A stretch of 64,000 nucleotides of DNA from Avena insularis (lineage: Eukaryota; Streptophyta; Magnoliopsida; Poales; Poaceae): contig CM042685.1 in assembly GCA_023614405.1 (NCBI GenBank), positions 186,840,257 to 186,904,256 of the forward strand, written 5' to 3'. A program made the position numbers and the translations under genes. The notes beneath the pieces were generated by a model. It made no database searches and was not told the DNA's origin. It saw only the letters and a list, made by a program, of their open reading frames with translations. Below are positions 13,001-24,674 of the stretch, piece by piece (the stretch's first letter is position 1; each line of letters starts with the position of its first letter).

Positions 13001-13158
13001 CTAAAACACACTGTTTTTAACAGAAGCATGGTAAAACCGAGCATTCAAGCGTAGGTGTCAAAATGCAATTGCAAGTGAATTGTTTTGCCAAAACCTTTTC
13101 AATCTGAATTTTTGCAATGATGATCATGATGCAATGACATGTATGCTATGCAGTTACA
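10044..13158 (-). repeat. Gypsy-type LTR on the minus strand (solo or truncated)
   Basis: The block is bounded by the inverted ends TGTAAC (10044) and GTTACA (ending 13158). Read on the minus strand it runs from an AT-rich start through a GC-rich leader-like patch (about 12010-12800) to a long AT-rich tail ending in GGTGTTACA, the pattern of Tekay-like LTRs of grasses. No primer site or polypurine tract adjoins either end. The 5-bp flanks (GACAC left, TGTTG right) do not match, so it is probably a fragment of a larger element or a rearranged solo LTR. The proline/serine-rich open frames in the GC-rich patch are not convincing genes. Confidence 0.55.
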
Positions 13159-13401
13159 TGTTGTAAATTGAATCTTAACTATGGTGGGAGAGACAAACAC
13201 CCACAAAGCCACTTGTGCAATGCAAGTTACACGTTGATCATGGAGAAAGTATCATGTGCGATGACATGTAAGGTTATCCCGGGCCGCTTCATCCCACCAT
13301 CCCGCAAGATGCAAAGTACACAAAAAGAAAGTGACAACAAAAGAATCAACGCCCACAAAACCATTGTGTTCTACTCGTGCAACAGATATACGCATAGAGT
13401 C
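13159..13401 (-). other. 5' leader remnant of a Copia-like element
   Basis: Read on the minus strand, this follows the primer site at 13402-13414 and would be the start of the internal region. No gag start is recognisable before the sequence meets the Gypsy LTR at 13158, so the Copia element is truncated here. Confidence 0.4.
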
Positions 13402-13414
13402 GGCTCTGATACCA
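13402..13414 (-). promoter_or_regulatory. Primer binding site, initiator tRNA-Met (Copia-like)
   Basis: The minus strand reads TGGTATCAGAGCC one base after the LTR end ...CCCTACA, the standard Copia arrangement. It sets the element's orientation as minus. Confidence 0.85.
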
Positions 13415-14914
13415 CTGTAGGGTTCGTTGCATGTAAAACAAAAAAATTCTACCACAAGAACACACAAAACCAAGATCTAATCTATGGACAATCCAAGATC
13501 TAATCTACGAGATCGGTGTAACGAGTTTGTAGAGAACTAACCCTAGTAGATCCAAAGCGTTTAACGAGATTGGATTCTCGTGGTTGATGTATTCGATCAC
13601 TTGCCGATCTCAAGATCATGTAGACGATCCTTCTGGCGCCGCGTTCCGGCAGCGCTTTTGCGGTCGGTCACACGTACGGTAGTCGATGAAGACCTTCCTC
13701 TCCCTTGTTCCAGCAGGGAAGCAGAGGTAGTATATCTCCTCGTAATCCCAACAACATGACGATGTGGTGGTGGTGGTGGAGGAGGAGATATTTATGCAGG
13801 GTTTAGCCTAAGCCGGAGCTGGACGGTGGACGAGAGAGAAGAGAGGCAGCAGCTAGGGTTAGGCGCCAAGGGACAAGGGTGTGGGGGAGTGCGCCCCACC
13901 CCTCATTATATAGGTGGGTGGGGGGGGGGGGCGGCCAAGGGTTCCCAGCCCAGGCCGTGTCCCCCCCCCCCCAACTCGGCCACCATGGGAAGAGCTTGAA
14001 ACCTTTTCCACCAAGTCTTCCTTCTTACCAAAAAGTAGTTTGACTTTTCAAACTAGTATTTGACTATTCAAACTAGGGTTTGACCCTTTTACTAGTCTTG
14101 GCCGAGTTGGCCCTTTAGGGTTTGGAGCAGCTGGCCCCTAGGGCATGCCACTGTCCAAGTGACCCCCTCTCGGGGTGGTGGAACCACTGGTGGCCACTCT
14201 AGAACATTCTAGAAGTATCCAGTCAAAACACTGAAACTTTTCCCAAACCCCAGAAAACCACTTTCCTTATATGAATCTTATTATCTGTACCATTCCGGAT
14301 CTCCCCGTGATGTCCTGGATCCGATCCAAGACTCCCAACAACATTCGGTCTCCAACTCATATTCCATATCTACTTAAACAACATCGATTCTTTAAGTGTG
14401 TCTCCCTATGGTTCATGAACTATGTAGACATGATCGAGACACCTCTCCGATCAATAACCAATAGAGGGATCTAGAAATCCATATGCTCCCACATATTTAT
14501 ATCATGACTTCATGATTGAATGAACCATTTAAATATGATACCGATTCCCTTTGTCGCGCGATACTTTACTTATCCGAGGTCCGATCATCGGTTTCTCTTA
14601 TACCTAGTTCAACCTCGTTATTGATAAGTACTCTTTACTTGTACTATGATGTGACATCACTTGTGACCTTGTCACATGCTTGCAAGACAATTGTATGACA
14701 CTCCACCGAGAGGGCCTAGAGTATATCTATCCGTCATATGGATGGAAAAATCCCACTCTTGATCCATGTACTTCAATCCATACTTTCAGAATACCTAATG
14801 CCACCTTTATAACCACCCGGTTACGGAAGTGGTGTTTGATGTCATCAAAGCATCCATCAGGTGATGGTGATTAACATGATCTCATGGTCGAAGGATTAGG
14901 TTACTATGTATTTG

Positions 14915-14927
14915 AAAGCTTGTATCA
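14915..14927 (+). repeat. LINE target-site duplication, left copy
   Basis: AAAGCTTGTATCA occurs here and again at 21998-22010, immediately after the A-run. The 13-bp perfect duplication fixes both LINE ends. Confidence 0.9.
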
Positions 14928-15061
14928 GATGGCTCTCCCAACGTCTCTCCCACCCTCTCTCCCACCCACCACCACCAAAACCACATCTAGCCGGCGATCA
15001 TGGATTTCCTCACATTGATTCATCAGATTTCTTCTCCTGCTCTTGGATCCATTAGATTTCC

Positions 15062-18000
15062 ATGGATTCTTTGATTTCGTGGGACTTTTTCTCAGGGTCT
15101 AAAAGTAGCTCGCCAGGTACGTCGTCGCTTTCGTTCGAGTGTTCATCCCATTGATGTCTCGGTCTCGCCGGATTTTTTCCTGGTTGTTTGTTTCTCGGAG
15201 TACAATTTCCCTCTCTCGGTTGGCAATGTGGCACTGGCATTACAATCTTGTCTTGGAGGAGATGCGAATAAGTTCAAGGTTTCCTGGCTGGATGGAACTT
15301 GTTTCAGATTTTCGGTGGCATCTAATCGTGTTGGACATTTCATTCACGCATTGGATTTCTTCAAATGTGATGATTTTTTCTGCCACTTCCGTTTATATTC
15401 TGGAAGAAGTTCAACGTACTCTTCTTCTGTTTTTGATCGTCTTGAGGGTGATGATTACTGGACTTCTAGACGTAATTGCAGAAAGAGATCTGTGCCTGTT
15501 TATCTCAGAAATGTTCCTCATGACATTAAGGGGAACAATCTTGGTGCTTCTGGAAGATCGATCGCAGTCAAAACAGATTTAAATTATTTAAAATCCTCGT
15601 CTTTAAAGGATTCTTGGCCTGAGGATTATCTTCAGATTGGCAGTTTCAAGTTTTCACCAAGTTCATCAAGCTATCAAGATTCACATTCTCATTTATTACC
15701 GATGAAATTTAGTCAAGGCTCATCAAGAACTTTTTTCTCCCAAGAAGTTTTTTCACTTGATGAGATTCAACTCTACATTGAGGCGGGTTTTTCGCCTACG
15801 GAGATCATTCGGTATGTTCAAACTTTCAAACGAGCTTGTACATGTTGCATTTCTCTAGATCATTATACAGCTTCGTGTACAACTCCTATTCGTTGTCTGG
15901 GATGTTTAAATTTTGGACACGTTAAAAAAGATTGTCCCCACAATGCGGCTGCTCAATTTTCGGCTGAGAAAGATCATTCAGGTACTATCAAACAGAATCC
16001 TACCCAAGGCCCGGAGTTAGTTCAACCTCTTTCGTTCATCTCTAATTCAGTTAAGAAAACTTGGGTCAAGAAGAATTATCTGGAATTTTGTCATCGGTGT
16101 CTGACAGATGGACATAATCTTCTGCTTTGTTCTACCACCCCACGTTGTCAGTCTTGTTGGAGGTATGGTCACTCGATTATGGGATGCAAACGTTTGAAAC
16201 AACTGAAGCTAAAAGTCTGGAGGCCGAAGATAAGTAAAGAGTTTTCTCCTAAAAACTCTACATCTGTTTTGGCCAAACCCATTCTTCCTTGTGCAGCCTC
16301 ATCTCCTTTATAGCTCGAGTTCGTCCACCGCCCCATTGACCCTCCAATGGCTAATTACCACTGCAATCCCCTCTCCTTTGTGCCAAATGGTTTTGCCATT
16401 GATCATGGGCCACCAGGACGCATAGTTAGAAGTGATCTGGCAGTCAGTGCAGAGGCTCCAGTCAACCACGACAACTATGTCATTGCTGAAACTGATGTGA
16501 CAGTTCCTATTTAGCAGAGATATCATGCTCGCATCCAGCTTTGTCGCAGATTAAACCGACATGGGTTTCAGGTCAGTCACATGGAGGATTATCCATTAGG
16601 TTTAGGGTTGTTTAGTTTTGCTTCAACTCATGTTACAGATGCAGTAGTGGGCAGATCATATACAATTGATGGTTGGATAGGAGTTACTTTTGTTAAACAT
16701 GATGAGGGCCTGAATAGAAGAGCTGCTATGTTAGGCCAGGAAAAATGGGTTCTTTTACTGAATTTTCCCTTTGACTATCAAACAGAGTATTGGATAGAGA
16801 AAGCAGTAAGCTTATTTGGGAAACTATTGCTTTGGCACAACACAAGTAATGAAAACCATGCAAGTATCTTGGTTAATGTGTGGATTATGAGTGATATTCT
16901 AGTTCCCAAAAGTCTTGTGTTGCATCAGATGGGAGGCCGTAGGCATGCTTGGTCAGTCCCTGTTTACTTGCTTCGTAGTGACCAGTGGACTGCACATGTT
17001 CATGTGCTGCCAGATGATACTGAGGATCCCCCACCTGCAGATGATGATCCACACCCATTTTATGGTACACAAGTAAGTGCAGAGGCATGTTTTCAGCAAC
17101 GTTTGCAAATTTGGCTGCAACACAATAGTAATTTTGCTCAAGGAAATGGTGGCACTACTGGTCATAGAGGCAATGGTGGGAATACTGCAGGTAATGTTAG
17201 GAGAGCAGACAGACTTTACCAGAGGGCAAGAGTAGCTCAGGAGCCTCTTGCAATTTTGCCTAACAGGGGGCAAGTAAACTACCAGGCTATTCTGAGGGAG
17301 CAAGGAGTCTTGTTTTCGGATGGGGTGCATCCTCCATTTAACAGTCTAACTAACAGTCCACTTTCTGCTTGGAATGACATGGTCACTGAAAATAGTTCAT
17401 ATTTAGAGTATACTTTACAAATCATAACAGGTAGTTCAGACATGGCTGAGTCTTCAGCCCAAGGTGCAGCTAGAGCTAATTCAAGTGCAAATGTTCAGCT
17501 CAATGATGATGACATCCCTCCTTCACATATGATTGCAAGAGCAGTTCTTCTCAATTGGCAGACACCAAACTTGTTCATTGGGGCATCATCCCTTTTAGGT
17601 CCAATTCTACCTCCTGTCAACTTGGTCAAAACTTGTTTCAGTCCTGGAGAAGAATCTGAATTTGTTCAGTTTGGTTCCCCTTCTAACAGAAGGGTGGCAA
17701 GGAAGCTTTGCTTTAATGATTCACCTTGCAGTGAATCTCCTATGTCTATCTGTGATGCCCAGATGGTTGTGTCTGCTGAAGAGGCAGGTAATGACATTGG
17801 TGAAGTTGTACAAGCTAAAAGATCCAGGAAGAAAAAAGGAAATGGAAGGATACCAACACACACTGCAGCTGTTAGGAGAAGCCCAAGGAATGACATCTAT
17901 AATGGATTTAAAGTAGATATGCCATCTGACTCAAGGAAGAGAAGCTCCAAGGTTAAGTGCAGAGTGATGCCTTTTGTGATGATGCCAAGCAATAGTGCCA

Positions 18001-18158
18001 ACTCTGAAGATTCTGAAGTGACTGATCCTCCCTCTCCCATTCCATCAGTTACTCCTGTTTCAGTACTGCAAAGGATTGGAGTGGACATCTGTGGCATTCC
18101 CCCTGAGGAGATTACAGAGGACAAGTTGGAGAAGGAAGATGATGATGCTGGGGCTTGA
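15062..18158 (+). pseudogene. LINE ORF1: RNA-binding protein with four CCHC knuckles
   Basis: The likely start is the ATG at 15062. A one-base frameshift near 15140-15155 joins it to the frame open from about 15150. That frame runs to 18158 with only two in-frame stops, TAG at 16311 and TAG at 16512, so the ancestor was a single ORF of about 1,030 codons. Four C-x2-C-x4-H-x4-C knuckles lie at about 15836-15880, 15893-15937, 16090-16135 and 16145-16190. The second half (after 16347) has a folded, W/H-rich domain and then a Ser/Pro-rich, partly basic tail with KRSRKKK-like residues that may act in nuclear entry. In plant L1 elements ORF1 packages the RNA and chaperones target-primed reverse transcription. 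Two separate ORFs would be an alternative reading, but the shared frame argues for one. Confidence 0.75.
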
Positions 18159-18281
18159 TAAATTTATTTTAGAAATAAATTATTTTGCTTTTCCATTTAG
18201 TTTATTTAAACTCTCTGTTTGGCATCTGTCTGTTCTGGACCCTAGTTGGTGTGATTGTGTTTGCTTTTCTTTAAGTTTTTA

Positions 18282-21200
18282 ATGAATTCTACTCTCAGAC
18301 AATGGAAGGTGTTATGTTGGAATATTAGAGGATTAAATTCTGAGGACAAACATAATGCTTTGAGATCACACATTGATACCTGTGGTTGTGATATTATTTG
18401 TCTACAAGAGACAAAAAGGGAGAGTTTTGACCATTCCTACATCAGAAAGTTTTGCCCTCGTAGATTTGATAAATTTGTTTTCTTTCCTTCAGAAGGAAAC
18501 TCAGGAGGCCTAATAGTAATTTGGAATAGTGCCATTTTTGAAGGACAACTAATTGAGAATGTTTCTTGGGCCATTAGCATGCAATTCTCTTCAACCCATT
18601 GCAATTGTACTTGGTTTCTGTCAAATATTTATGGTCCCTGTAATAGAGTAGAGAGACAAGAATTTGTATAATGGATGTATAATCTGAATATTGATGATGA
18701 GGATAATTGGTTGTTAGTTGGGGATTTCAATTTTTATAGATCCCAGGAGGATAGGAATAGAGATGGGGGTAATGTTGAAGATATGCTCTTATTTAATGAT
18801 CTCATTAGAGCTCAAAATTTATTGGAATTACCTCTTCAAGGCTCTTCTTTCACTTGGAGTAATATGCAATCTGAACCTTTATGGGAAAGGTTAGACTGGT
18901 TTTTCACATCCAATAACTGGACATCTGCTTTCCCAAACACTACTGTTCAGACTCTGTCTAGGCCTGTTTCAGATCATTTGCCTTGCTTGATTTCTATTCA
19001 ATCTTCTATCCCAAGAACTCAATTATTTAGGTTTGAAAATTTCTGGATAAATCATCCTGGTTTTAAGGAAGTTGTGTCTGCAGCTTGGCAAATCCTAGTA
19101 GGCAACAGAAACCCTGCTGCGGCCCTTAATTACAAATTGAAAAATACCAGAAGAGCTCTGAAAAGATGGAGTAAGTCTATCTCCAAGTTATCCTTATTAA
19201 TTGAAAACTGCCAGCATGTGTTGAAGCAAGTGGAAATTTTAGAGCAACTTAGGTTATTATCTTTGACTGAATGGAATTTTAGGAAAATTTTAAAGAATCA
19301 TATTTCCAGATTACTATCTTATAAACAACAATATTGGAAGAAGAGATGTACTGAGAGATGGATAAATATGGAGATGAGAATACAAAATTCTTCCATCGTG
19401 TGGCTACAGAAAGGCATAGGAAAAATGCAATTGCTTCCTTGACCAACCAACAAGGGAATGTTGTTCAGGATCATGATGGAAAGGCCCAGCTTCTTTTTGA
19501 AAGTTTCAGACAAAGACTAGGGGTTTCAGAGGGACATTGCATGAGATATAATATGCAGAATTTATTCTCTCAAACTGCAGGTTTGGAAATCATCTCAGCT
19601 CCTTTTACTAAAGATGAAATTGACAAGGCAGTGCAGAAAATTCCAATAGATAAAAGTCCTGGTCTAGATGGTTTTAATGGCTGTTTTCTGAAAACTTGTT
19701 GGGATATCATTGCACCTGATTTTTATAAGTTATGTTCTTACTTTATGGAAGGAAATGCCATTCTAGACAGTGTAAACAACTCTCTTATTACACTAATCCC
19801 CAAAAAGCCTGCACCTTCTTCTGTTCATGATTTTCGTCCAATTTCTTTGCTAAATAATAATCTTAAGCTCCTCACCAAATTACTGGCAGACAGATTGCAA
19901 CTATGGATGCTACACTTGGTCAGTGAAAATCAATATGGGTTTATTAAAGGAAGATCTATTTAGGACTGTTTAGCTTGGGCTTTTGAGTTTTTATTCCAAT
20001 GTCAACAGTCAAAAAAGGAAATTATTGTTTTGAAGTTGGACTTTGAGAAGGCATTTGACATGATTGAACATGATACAATTATTGAAATTCTTAGACATAT
20101 GGGTTTTACTGAGTTATGGCTAAAGTGGATTAAGTGTCTTCTATCTTCTGGACATTCTTCTATCCTCCTAAATGGAATTCCAGGGGAATCTTTCCTTTGT
20201 AGAAGAGGGCTAAGACAGGGAGACCCTTTATCCCCTTTATTATTTGTGTTGGCATCTGAACTTCTACAGGTAGTTGTGAACAAGGAATTAAATGAGAATA
20301 GACTACATTTACCCATTCCTTGTGGGGGCAAATTCCCAATTATACAATATGCAGATGATACAATCATGGTGCTTCAAGCAAAAAATGAGGAAGTAACCCA
20401 TCTCAAAAGTATCTTGCTTGATTATGCTGTTTCAACAGGGCTAAAAATAAACTTTCAGAAATCTAGTCTTATTCCCATAAACATATCCAATGATAGGGCT
20501 CAAGAGCTGGCAGATATTTTTGGATGTTCAGTTGCAAAAATGCCATTTACTTATCTGGGATTGCCTATGGGCACAACCAAACCGTAAATAACTGAACTTA
20601 TGCCCTTAGTAGATAGAATTGAAAGAAAGGTGACTAGTGCTACTCTGCTTCTATCACATGCTGGAAAGCTAGCTTATACTAATGCTATTTTAACCTCCAT
20701 TGCTACTTATACAATGTGTACCATTGAGATTCATCCTAAAATAAGGGACTATATTGACAAGATCAGGAGAAGATGTTTATGGAGCAAAAAGTATGAAAAT
20801 GGAGACATTAAGTGCCTATCCTTAGCTGCTTGGGACATGGTATGCAAACCAAAGAATAAAGGAGGTTTAGGTATTTTGAATATAAAGATTCAGAATCAAG
20901 GTTTACTGCTAAAATTTCTGGACAAATTCTATAACAGAAAGAATATTCCTTGGGTTCAGATGATTTGGAACACTTATTATCAGCAATCTGTGCCACATGC
21001 CACTAGTAATGTGGGTTCTTTTTGGTGGAAATCTGTTATGAACTTGTCTCCTATTTTCAGAGGAATAGCTACTTGCATTATTGGAAAAGGGGATACAGCC
21101 TTGTTCTGGAAGGATAAATGGCAAGATTCCATTCATGAAGAACAATTTCCAAGATTATTTTCCTATGTTCTAAATGAAGACATTCAGGTTAGGAACTTTG

Positions 21201-21886
21201 TATCTACAGGAACTCTGCAAGATTTATTTCATTTTCCTTTATCAGTGGAAGCAATGATAGAATATCAACAGCTACAAGAACAGCTCAGCTTAGTTCAACT
21301 TCAGGAAGAAGGAAATGACAGATGGATTTATCAATGGGGAGATAAATTTACTTCCAGAAATTATTACAAACTCTGTTTTCAACTGATTGACCCTCCAGAG
21401 CAGTTTAAGTGGATATGGGCATCTAAGCTCTGGCCAAAATTAAAGGTTTTCTCCTGGTTTTTATTGTCAGATAGATTGAATACTATGAATATGTTAAAGC
21501 GTAGGCACTTTAACGTGGGACAAGGGAAGCACTATGATTGTTCTCTCTGTACTTTGGGAGTGGAAGAAACTCTTGAGCATTTATTTTTCTTATGCCCTTT
21601 CAGTCAAGTATGTTGGCATAGACTTAACATATCATGGGATAATTCAACATGCAGATTTACTTTACTGAGACAGGCAAAGGAGGAATTCCAACACCCACTT
21701 TTCTTTGAAATTTTTATCATTGCTGCATGGGGGATCTGGAAGGAAAGGAATAATCTAATATTTCAAGGAACAAGACATTCTGTAAACTCTTGGAGATCTA
21801 GAGTTAAGGCTGATTTAGATTTGCTTAGGTTCAGGGTTAACCAAAACCTAGAAAATACCATAAACTTGTATATAGCTAGAATCTAG
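18282..21886 (+). pseudogene. LINE ORF2: endonuclease/reverse transcriptase
   Basis: An APE-type endonuclease comes first (CWNIRGLN near 18310, CLQETK near 18400, GDFNF near 18720, SDHLP near 18970), then a reverse transcriptase (LDFEKAFD near 20035, [11 protein letters not shown] near 20215, YADD near 20350) and a C-terminal zf-RVT-like domain (KLWPKLKVFSW near 21430, C-x2-C near 21540). This order is typical of plant L1. The gene is dead: TAA at 18669, a frameshift near 19355, TAG at 19961 and TAA at 20585. The start at 18282 is the first ATG in frame just before the endonuclease; an upstream ATG exists at 18255. Confidence 0.9.
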
Positions 21887-21997
21887 TGTGGTGTTGTGTT
21901 CCCTTGTAACTTGATGCTCTCTCCATCCCTATGTAACTCTATTTTATATTAATATAGTACCACAGTAGGAGCCTCTCCTACTGTTTATGGTCAAAAA

Positions 21998-22010
21998 AAA
22001 GCTTGTATCA
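21998..22010 (+). repeat. LINE target-site duplication, right copy
   Basis: Perfect repeat of 14915-14927, directly after the LINE A-tail. Confidence 0.9.
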
Positions 22011-22317
22011 AACAAACTCTAAATGACTTGATCTTATGCTATGCTAACTATACGTGTGTGTCCATCATATCATTCTCCTAATGACATGATCTTGTTACTA
22101 ATAACATCTAATGTCCATGATCAGGAAACCATGATCATCTATTAATCAACAATCTAGCTTAACAAGAGGCTTACTAGGGACTCTTTTATGTTTACAAAAC
22201 ACACAAGTATTAATGTTTCCGGTTAATACAATTATAGCATGGGATGTAACATTTATCATAAACACGAAGTTATAATAATAACCACTTTGTTATTGTGACT
22301 TGGGAATATCTCCAACA

Positions 22318-22446
22318 TTAAGTTCCTCATCATGCAAGAAAGAACCATGGTCGAAATACACATTGGGATATGACATGATCTAGAATGATATTTGGAAAGA
22401 CATAATACTAAGTTCATAATGCGAGTTCAATTTATAATCACATTAT
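22318..22446 (-). other. Copia-like sequence left of the Mutator-like element
   Basis: Read on the minus strand this abuts the Copia LTR start and contains an ATG followed by about 21 open codons (through the LTR border), in a context resembling the gag start of a Copia element. Together with 27410-27754 it forms one sequence split by the Mutator-like element. Weak evidence; it could be any low-copy Copia remnant. Confidence 0.35.
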
Positions 22447-22455
22447 TAAATGAAA
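22447..22455 (+). repeat. 9-bp target-site duplication of the Mutator-like element, left
   Basis: TAAATGAAA here and CAAATGAAA at 27401-27409 match at 8 of 9 bases. A 9-bp duplication is the hallmark of Mutator-like elements. Confidence 0.8.
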
Positions 22456-22745
22456 GGGATTTCTATATCTGTGCCCTTGGTTTGTTAGTTGTACTCACTT
22501 TTCCCCAGCCACTTAACTTTTCCTCACTTTGGCCATCTTCTTGTCTGAAACTCTCGCACGGTCTGAAACTCGCCGTCCGCCAGGTCCCGTTAGTGTACCC
22601 TCGCCGTTACGTGATGACAAGTGGGGACACATTTAGTCGGGTCCCGTAGTGGACCCTCGCTGTTACGTGCTGACAAGTAGGACCCCCCGTTATGTGCTGA
22701 CAAGTGGGGCTACGTTTAGTCGGGTCCTGTCGTAGGACCCCCCAT
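22456..22745 (+). repeat. Left terminal inverted repeat of the Mutator-like element
   Basis: The first 90 bp pair with the reverse complement of 27305-27400 with scattered mismatches. The inner part holds three imperfect direct copies of a motif around GTGCTGACAAGTGGG, matched by three inverted copies at about 27110-27270. Confidence 0.8.
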
Positions 22746-23260
22746 GTTGGACTGAGTGGGGCTGGCTTGTTGGAAACATGTTTTGGGGATGTGGTGTGGG
22801 ACCATGTGGGGTGCATTTGGTAGTTACATGCGCCCTATCGCCTAAATTGGAAGATTTCTTTTTTGTTATTTTTATGACTGGCCTTTTTAAGAGCACCTTT
22901 TCCCCTTTATGTCGCTAATAGTTGTGTTAATTTTTGCCCCAAAAGGTAGCGAATCTAGACTAGCATCTCTCTTCATTCATGGTTCCTTTTGGCCCTCGTT
23001 TCGAGTAGCAAATCTAGAGCAGCAAATCTAACCAGCACCATAAATACATTCAGTAAACAGAGCAGATGTAGATAAAGTAGCTAATATAGGATATATAAAC
23101 AGAGCAAATGTAGATAAAGCAGATAATATAGGATATATAGTATGGTACTTAAATGAGGTTCGACAATTAGGCTGCTCAACAGTAGCAGTAGCGAACAAGT
23201 TCAACAAAGACAACAAAACAAAAGAAGCTGCTTTACAGCAGCAGCAGCAACATCACAAGA

Positions 23261-24428
23261 TCAGTGGTCCCTCATGTCCTCCGCTAGGAGGGCCTCCGCC
23301 TCCTTCCTCTGGCGCTTCCTCCACTTCTTGCTGCCTAGTCCCTTGACCTTGAGTGCCTTGGGATTGACCGAGGGCATGCGACCCTCCTCGATGGCCGCCT
23401 TCTGGAGGTTGCGGAGGTGAAAACCGAGCTCCTGGTGCTTGGCTCTGAAGCCGTGGACGTTGACGGATGGGCCACAAGTCTTCATGTCCTCGGCATGCCT
23501 CACGAGGGAGTTGAAGTCGATGGCGTGTAGCCTCCTAGTGCAGAAGGGGAACCTGTAGACGTCGGCGAATAAGAAGTTGTCGCACTGGTCGGACTTCAGC
23601 TTCCTCAGCACCTGACGAGTCTTGGTGTCCATGGACTTGTCGTCGTTGTAGATGTTGCTGCTATCCACCTGTTGGAAAAACCAATAGAGTGCAATAAGGA
23701 CATGATTGAGATACCTTGATTGTCTGGATTGATTACTTGCATAAATTAACCGATTGAGATCCCCTGATTATTCCCCAATCCCCAAATATCTAACCAAATC
23801 GAATACTGATGCCAACTACATATCATGCTAGTACTAACTAGGGAATTCATTGAAATACGAGATCTAACACAAGAGGATTAGCTACTGTAAAAATACTAGC
23901 ATCCAACAATTGAAAATATGACAGCCGAGCCCTAATAACACACGATCTAGCATCCAACAATGGGAATGGGGGAAGAAAAAAGGAAGGGGAGAAAACCCTA
24001 GTTACCTCTGACCATGGGTCGGTGATGCTGGTGTCGTAGGGGTTCTCCGTCCTGATGTAATTGTTCTCCTTGTAGGGATCCCAGCCATGTGGGATCTGCC
24101 GGAGACCGGCAGGGGCCTCCTCGCCGCCGGCTACGGCGGAAGCGGGGACAGGGGTCTGGATGGGGACGGCGGCTGCCTTCGATGCCTTGACGGGGTCCTG
24201 GACAGGGACGGCGGCTACCTTCGATGCCTCGACGGAGTCCTGTATGGGGACGGGGGCCTCCTCGCCGGTGGCTATGGCGGAAGCAGAGACGGAGGTCTCG
24301 ACGGGGAGGGCAACTTCCTTCGATGCCTTGACGGGGGCTTGTACGGGGACATGGGCCTGTAGGGGGATGGGGTCCTCCTTGCCGGCGGCCTTGGAGGCGA
24401 CGATGGCCACCACGCCGTTCTTCTCCAT
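23261..24428 (-). CDS. Two-exon gene carried by the Mutator-like element; zf-XS-like C-terminal domain
   Basis: Exon 1 is 24428-24006 (141 codons) and exon 2 is 23668-23261 (135 codons plus stop). The intron 24005-23669 has GT and AG ends and both exons meet in phase 0, giving a 276-aa protein. Residues about 10-110 are Ala/Val/Pro-rich with several imperfect repeats around VPxQxxVxASK. The C-terminal domain contains PFC (Cys 184), then DFNSLVRHA (His 199) and a KxKxLGxxLRNLQ helix, and ends in a Lys/Arg-rich tail. The PxC...LxxHA layout resembles the zf-XS finger of SGS3/FDM-type proteins of RNA-directed silencing, although the first Cys of the usual CPxC is Phe here. The zf-XS call is tentative. 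An ATG at 24557 in the same frame would add 43 residues. Confidence 0.6.
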
Positions 24429-24527
24429 AACCGGCGTGGTTGGGTTTTCTTGGGGGTTTGCAGAAGGTGATGGGACAGTGGAGATGGTTGCGTGAGTGAC
24501 TGAGCGAGTGATGAGTGAGAGTGAGGA

Positions 24528-24540
24528 GGCCTCTATAAAG
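24528..24540 (-). promoter_or_regulatory. Possible TATA box for the Mutator-like element's gene
   Basis: The minus strand reads CCTTTATAGAGG about 105 bp upstream of the ATG at 24428. The spacing is suitable, but the match to a TATA consensus is modest. Confidence 0.35.
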
Positions 24541-24674
24541 GTGAAGGGAGGAGACATTTCGTTGCACCTCCGTGCACTGCGTAACCGTGTATGCTACTAC
24601 ACCGTGCATGGCCACATGCATCCGCTACCGCCCCGTGCACCGCGACACGCGTACCGTGCGTCACATTTTCCCCC

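Larger units (their letters stand above)
14928..21997 (+). mobile_element. L1-type LINE, full length but inactive
   Basis: A 7,070-bp non-LTR retrotransposon with a 5' UTR (14928-15061), ORF1, ORF2, a 3' UTR (21887-21990) and a short A-tail, flanked by a 13-bp target duplication. It landed in the Copia LTR. Both ORFs are broken by stops and frameshifts, so it cannot move on its own. Intact ends and the perfect duplication say the insertion was complete and not ancient. Confidence 0.92.
13416..22317 (-). repeat. BARE/Angela-like Copia 5' LTR, interrupted by a LINE
   Basis: On the minus strand the LTR starts TGTTGGAGATATTCCC (22317) and ends CCCTACA (13416), followed by a tRNA-Met primer site. 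Removing the LINE and one copy of its target duplication leaves about 1,818 bp, the size known for BARE-1/Angela LTRs. Phrases on both sides of the LINE resemble that LTR. The segment near 13915-13975 has a G-run and a C-run that can pair. Right of the LTR is other Copia-like sequence, so the 3' half of this element is missing or rearranged. Family assignment is by memory of the LTR text. Confidence 0.65.

Noticed and set aside
10044..13158. Solo LTR with target duplication
   Set aside because: The flanking 5 bp (GACAC, TGTTG) do not match, so I kept it only as an LTR of unclear status.
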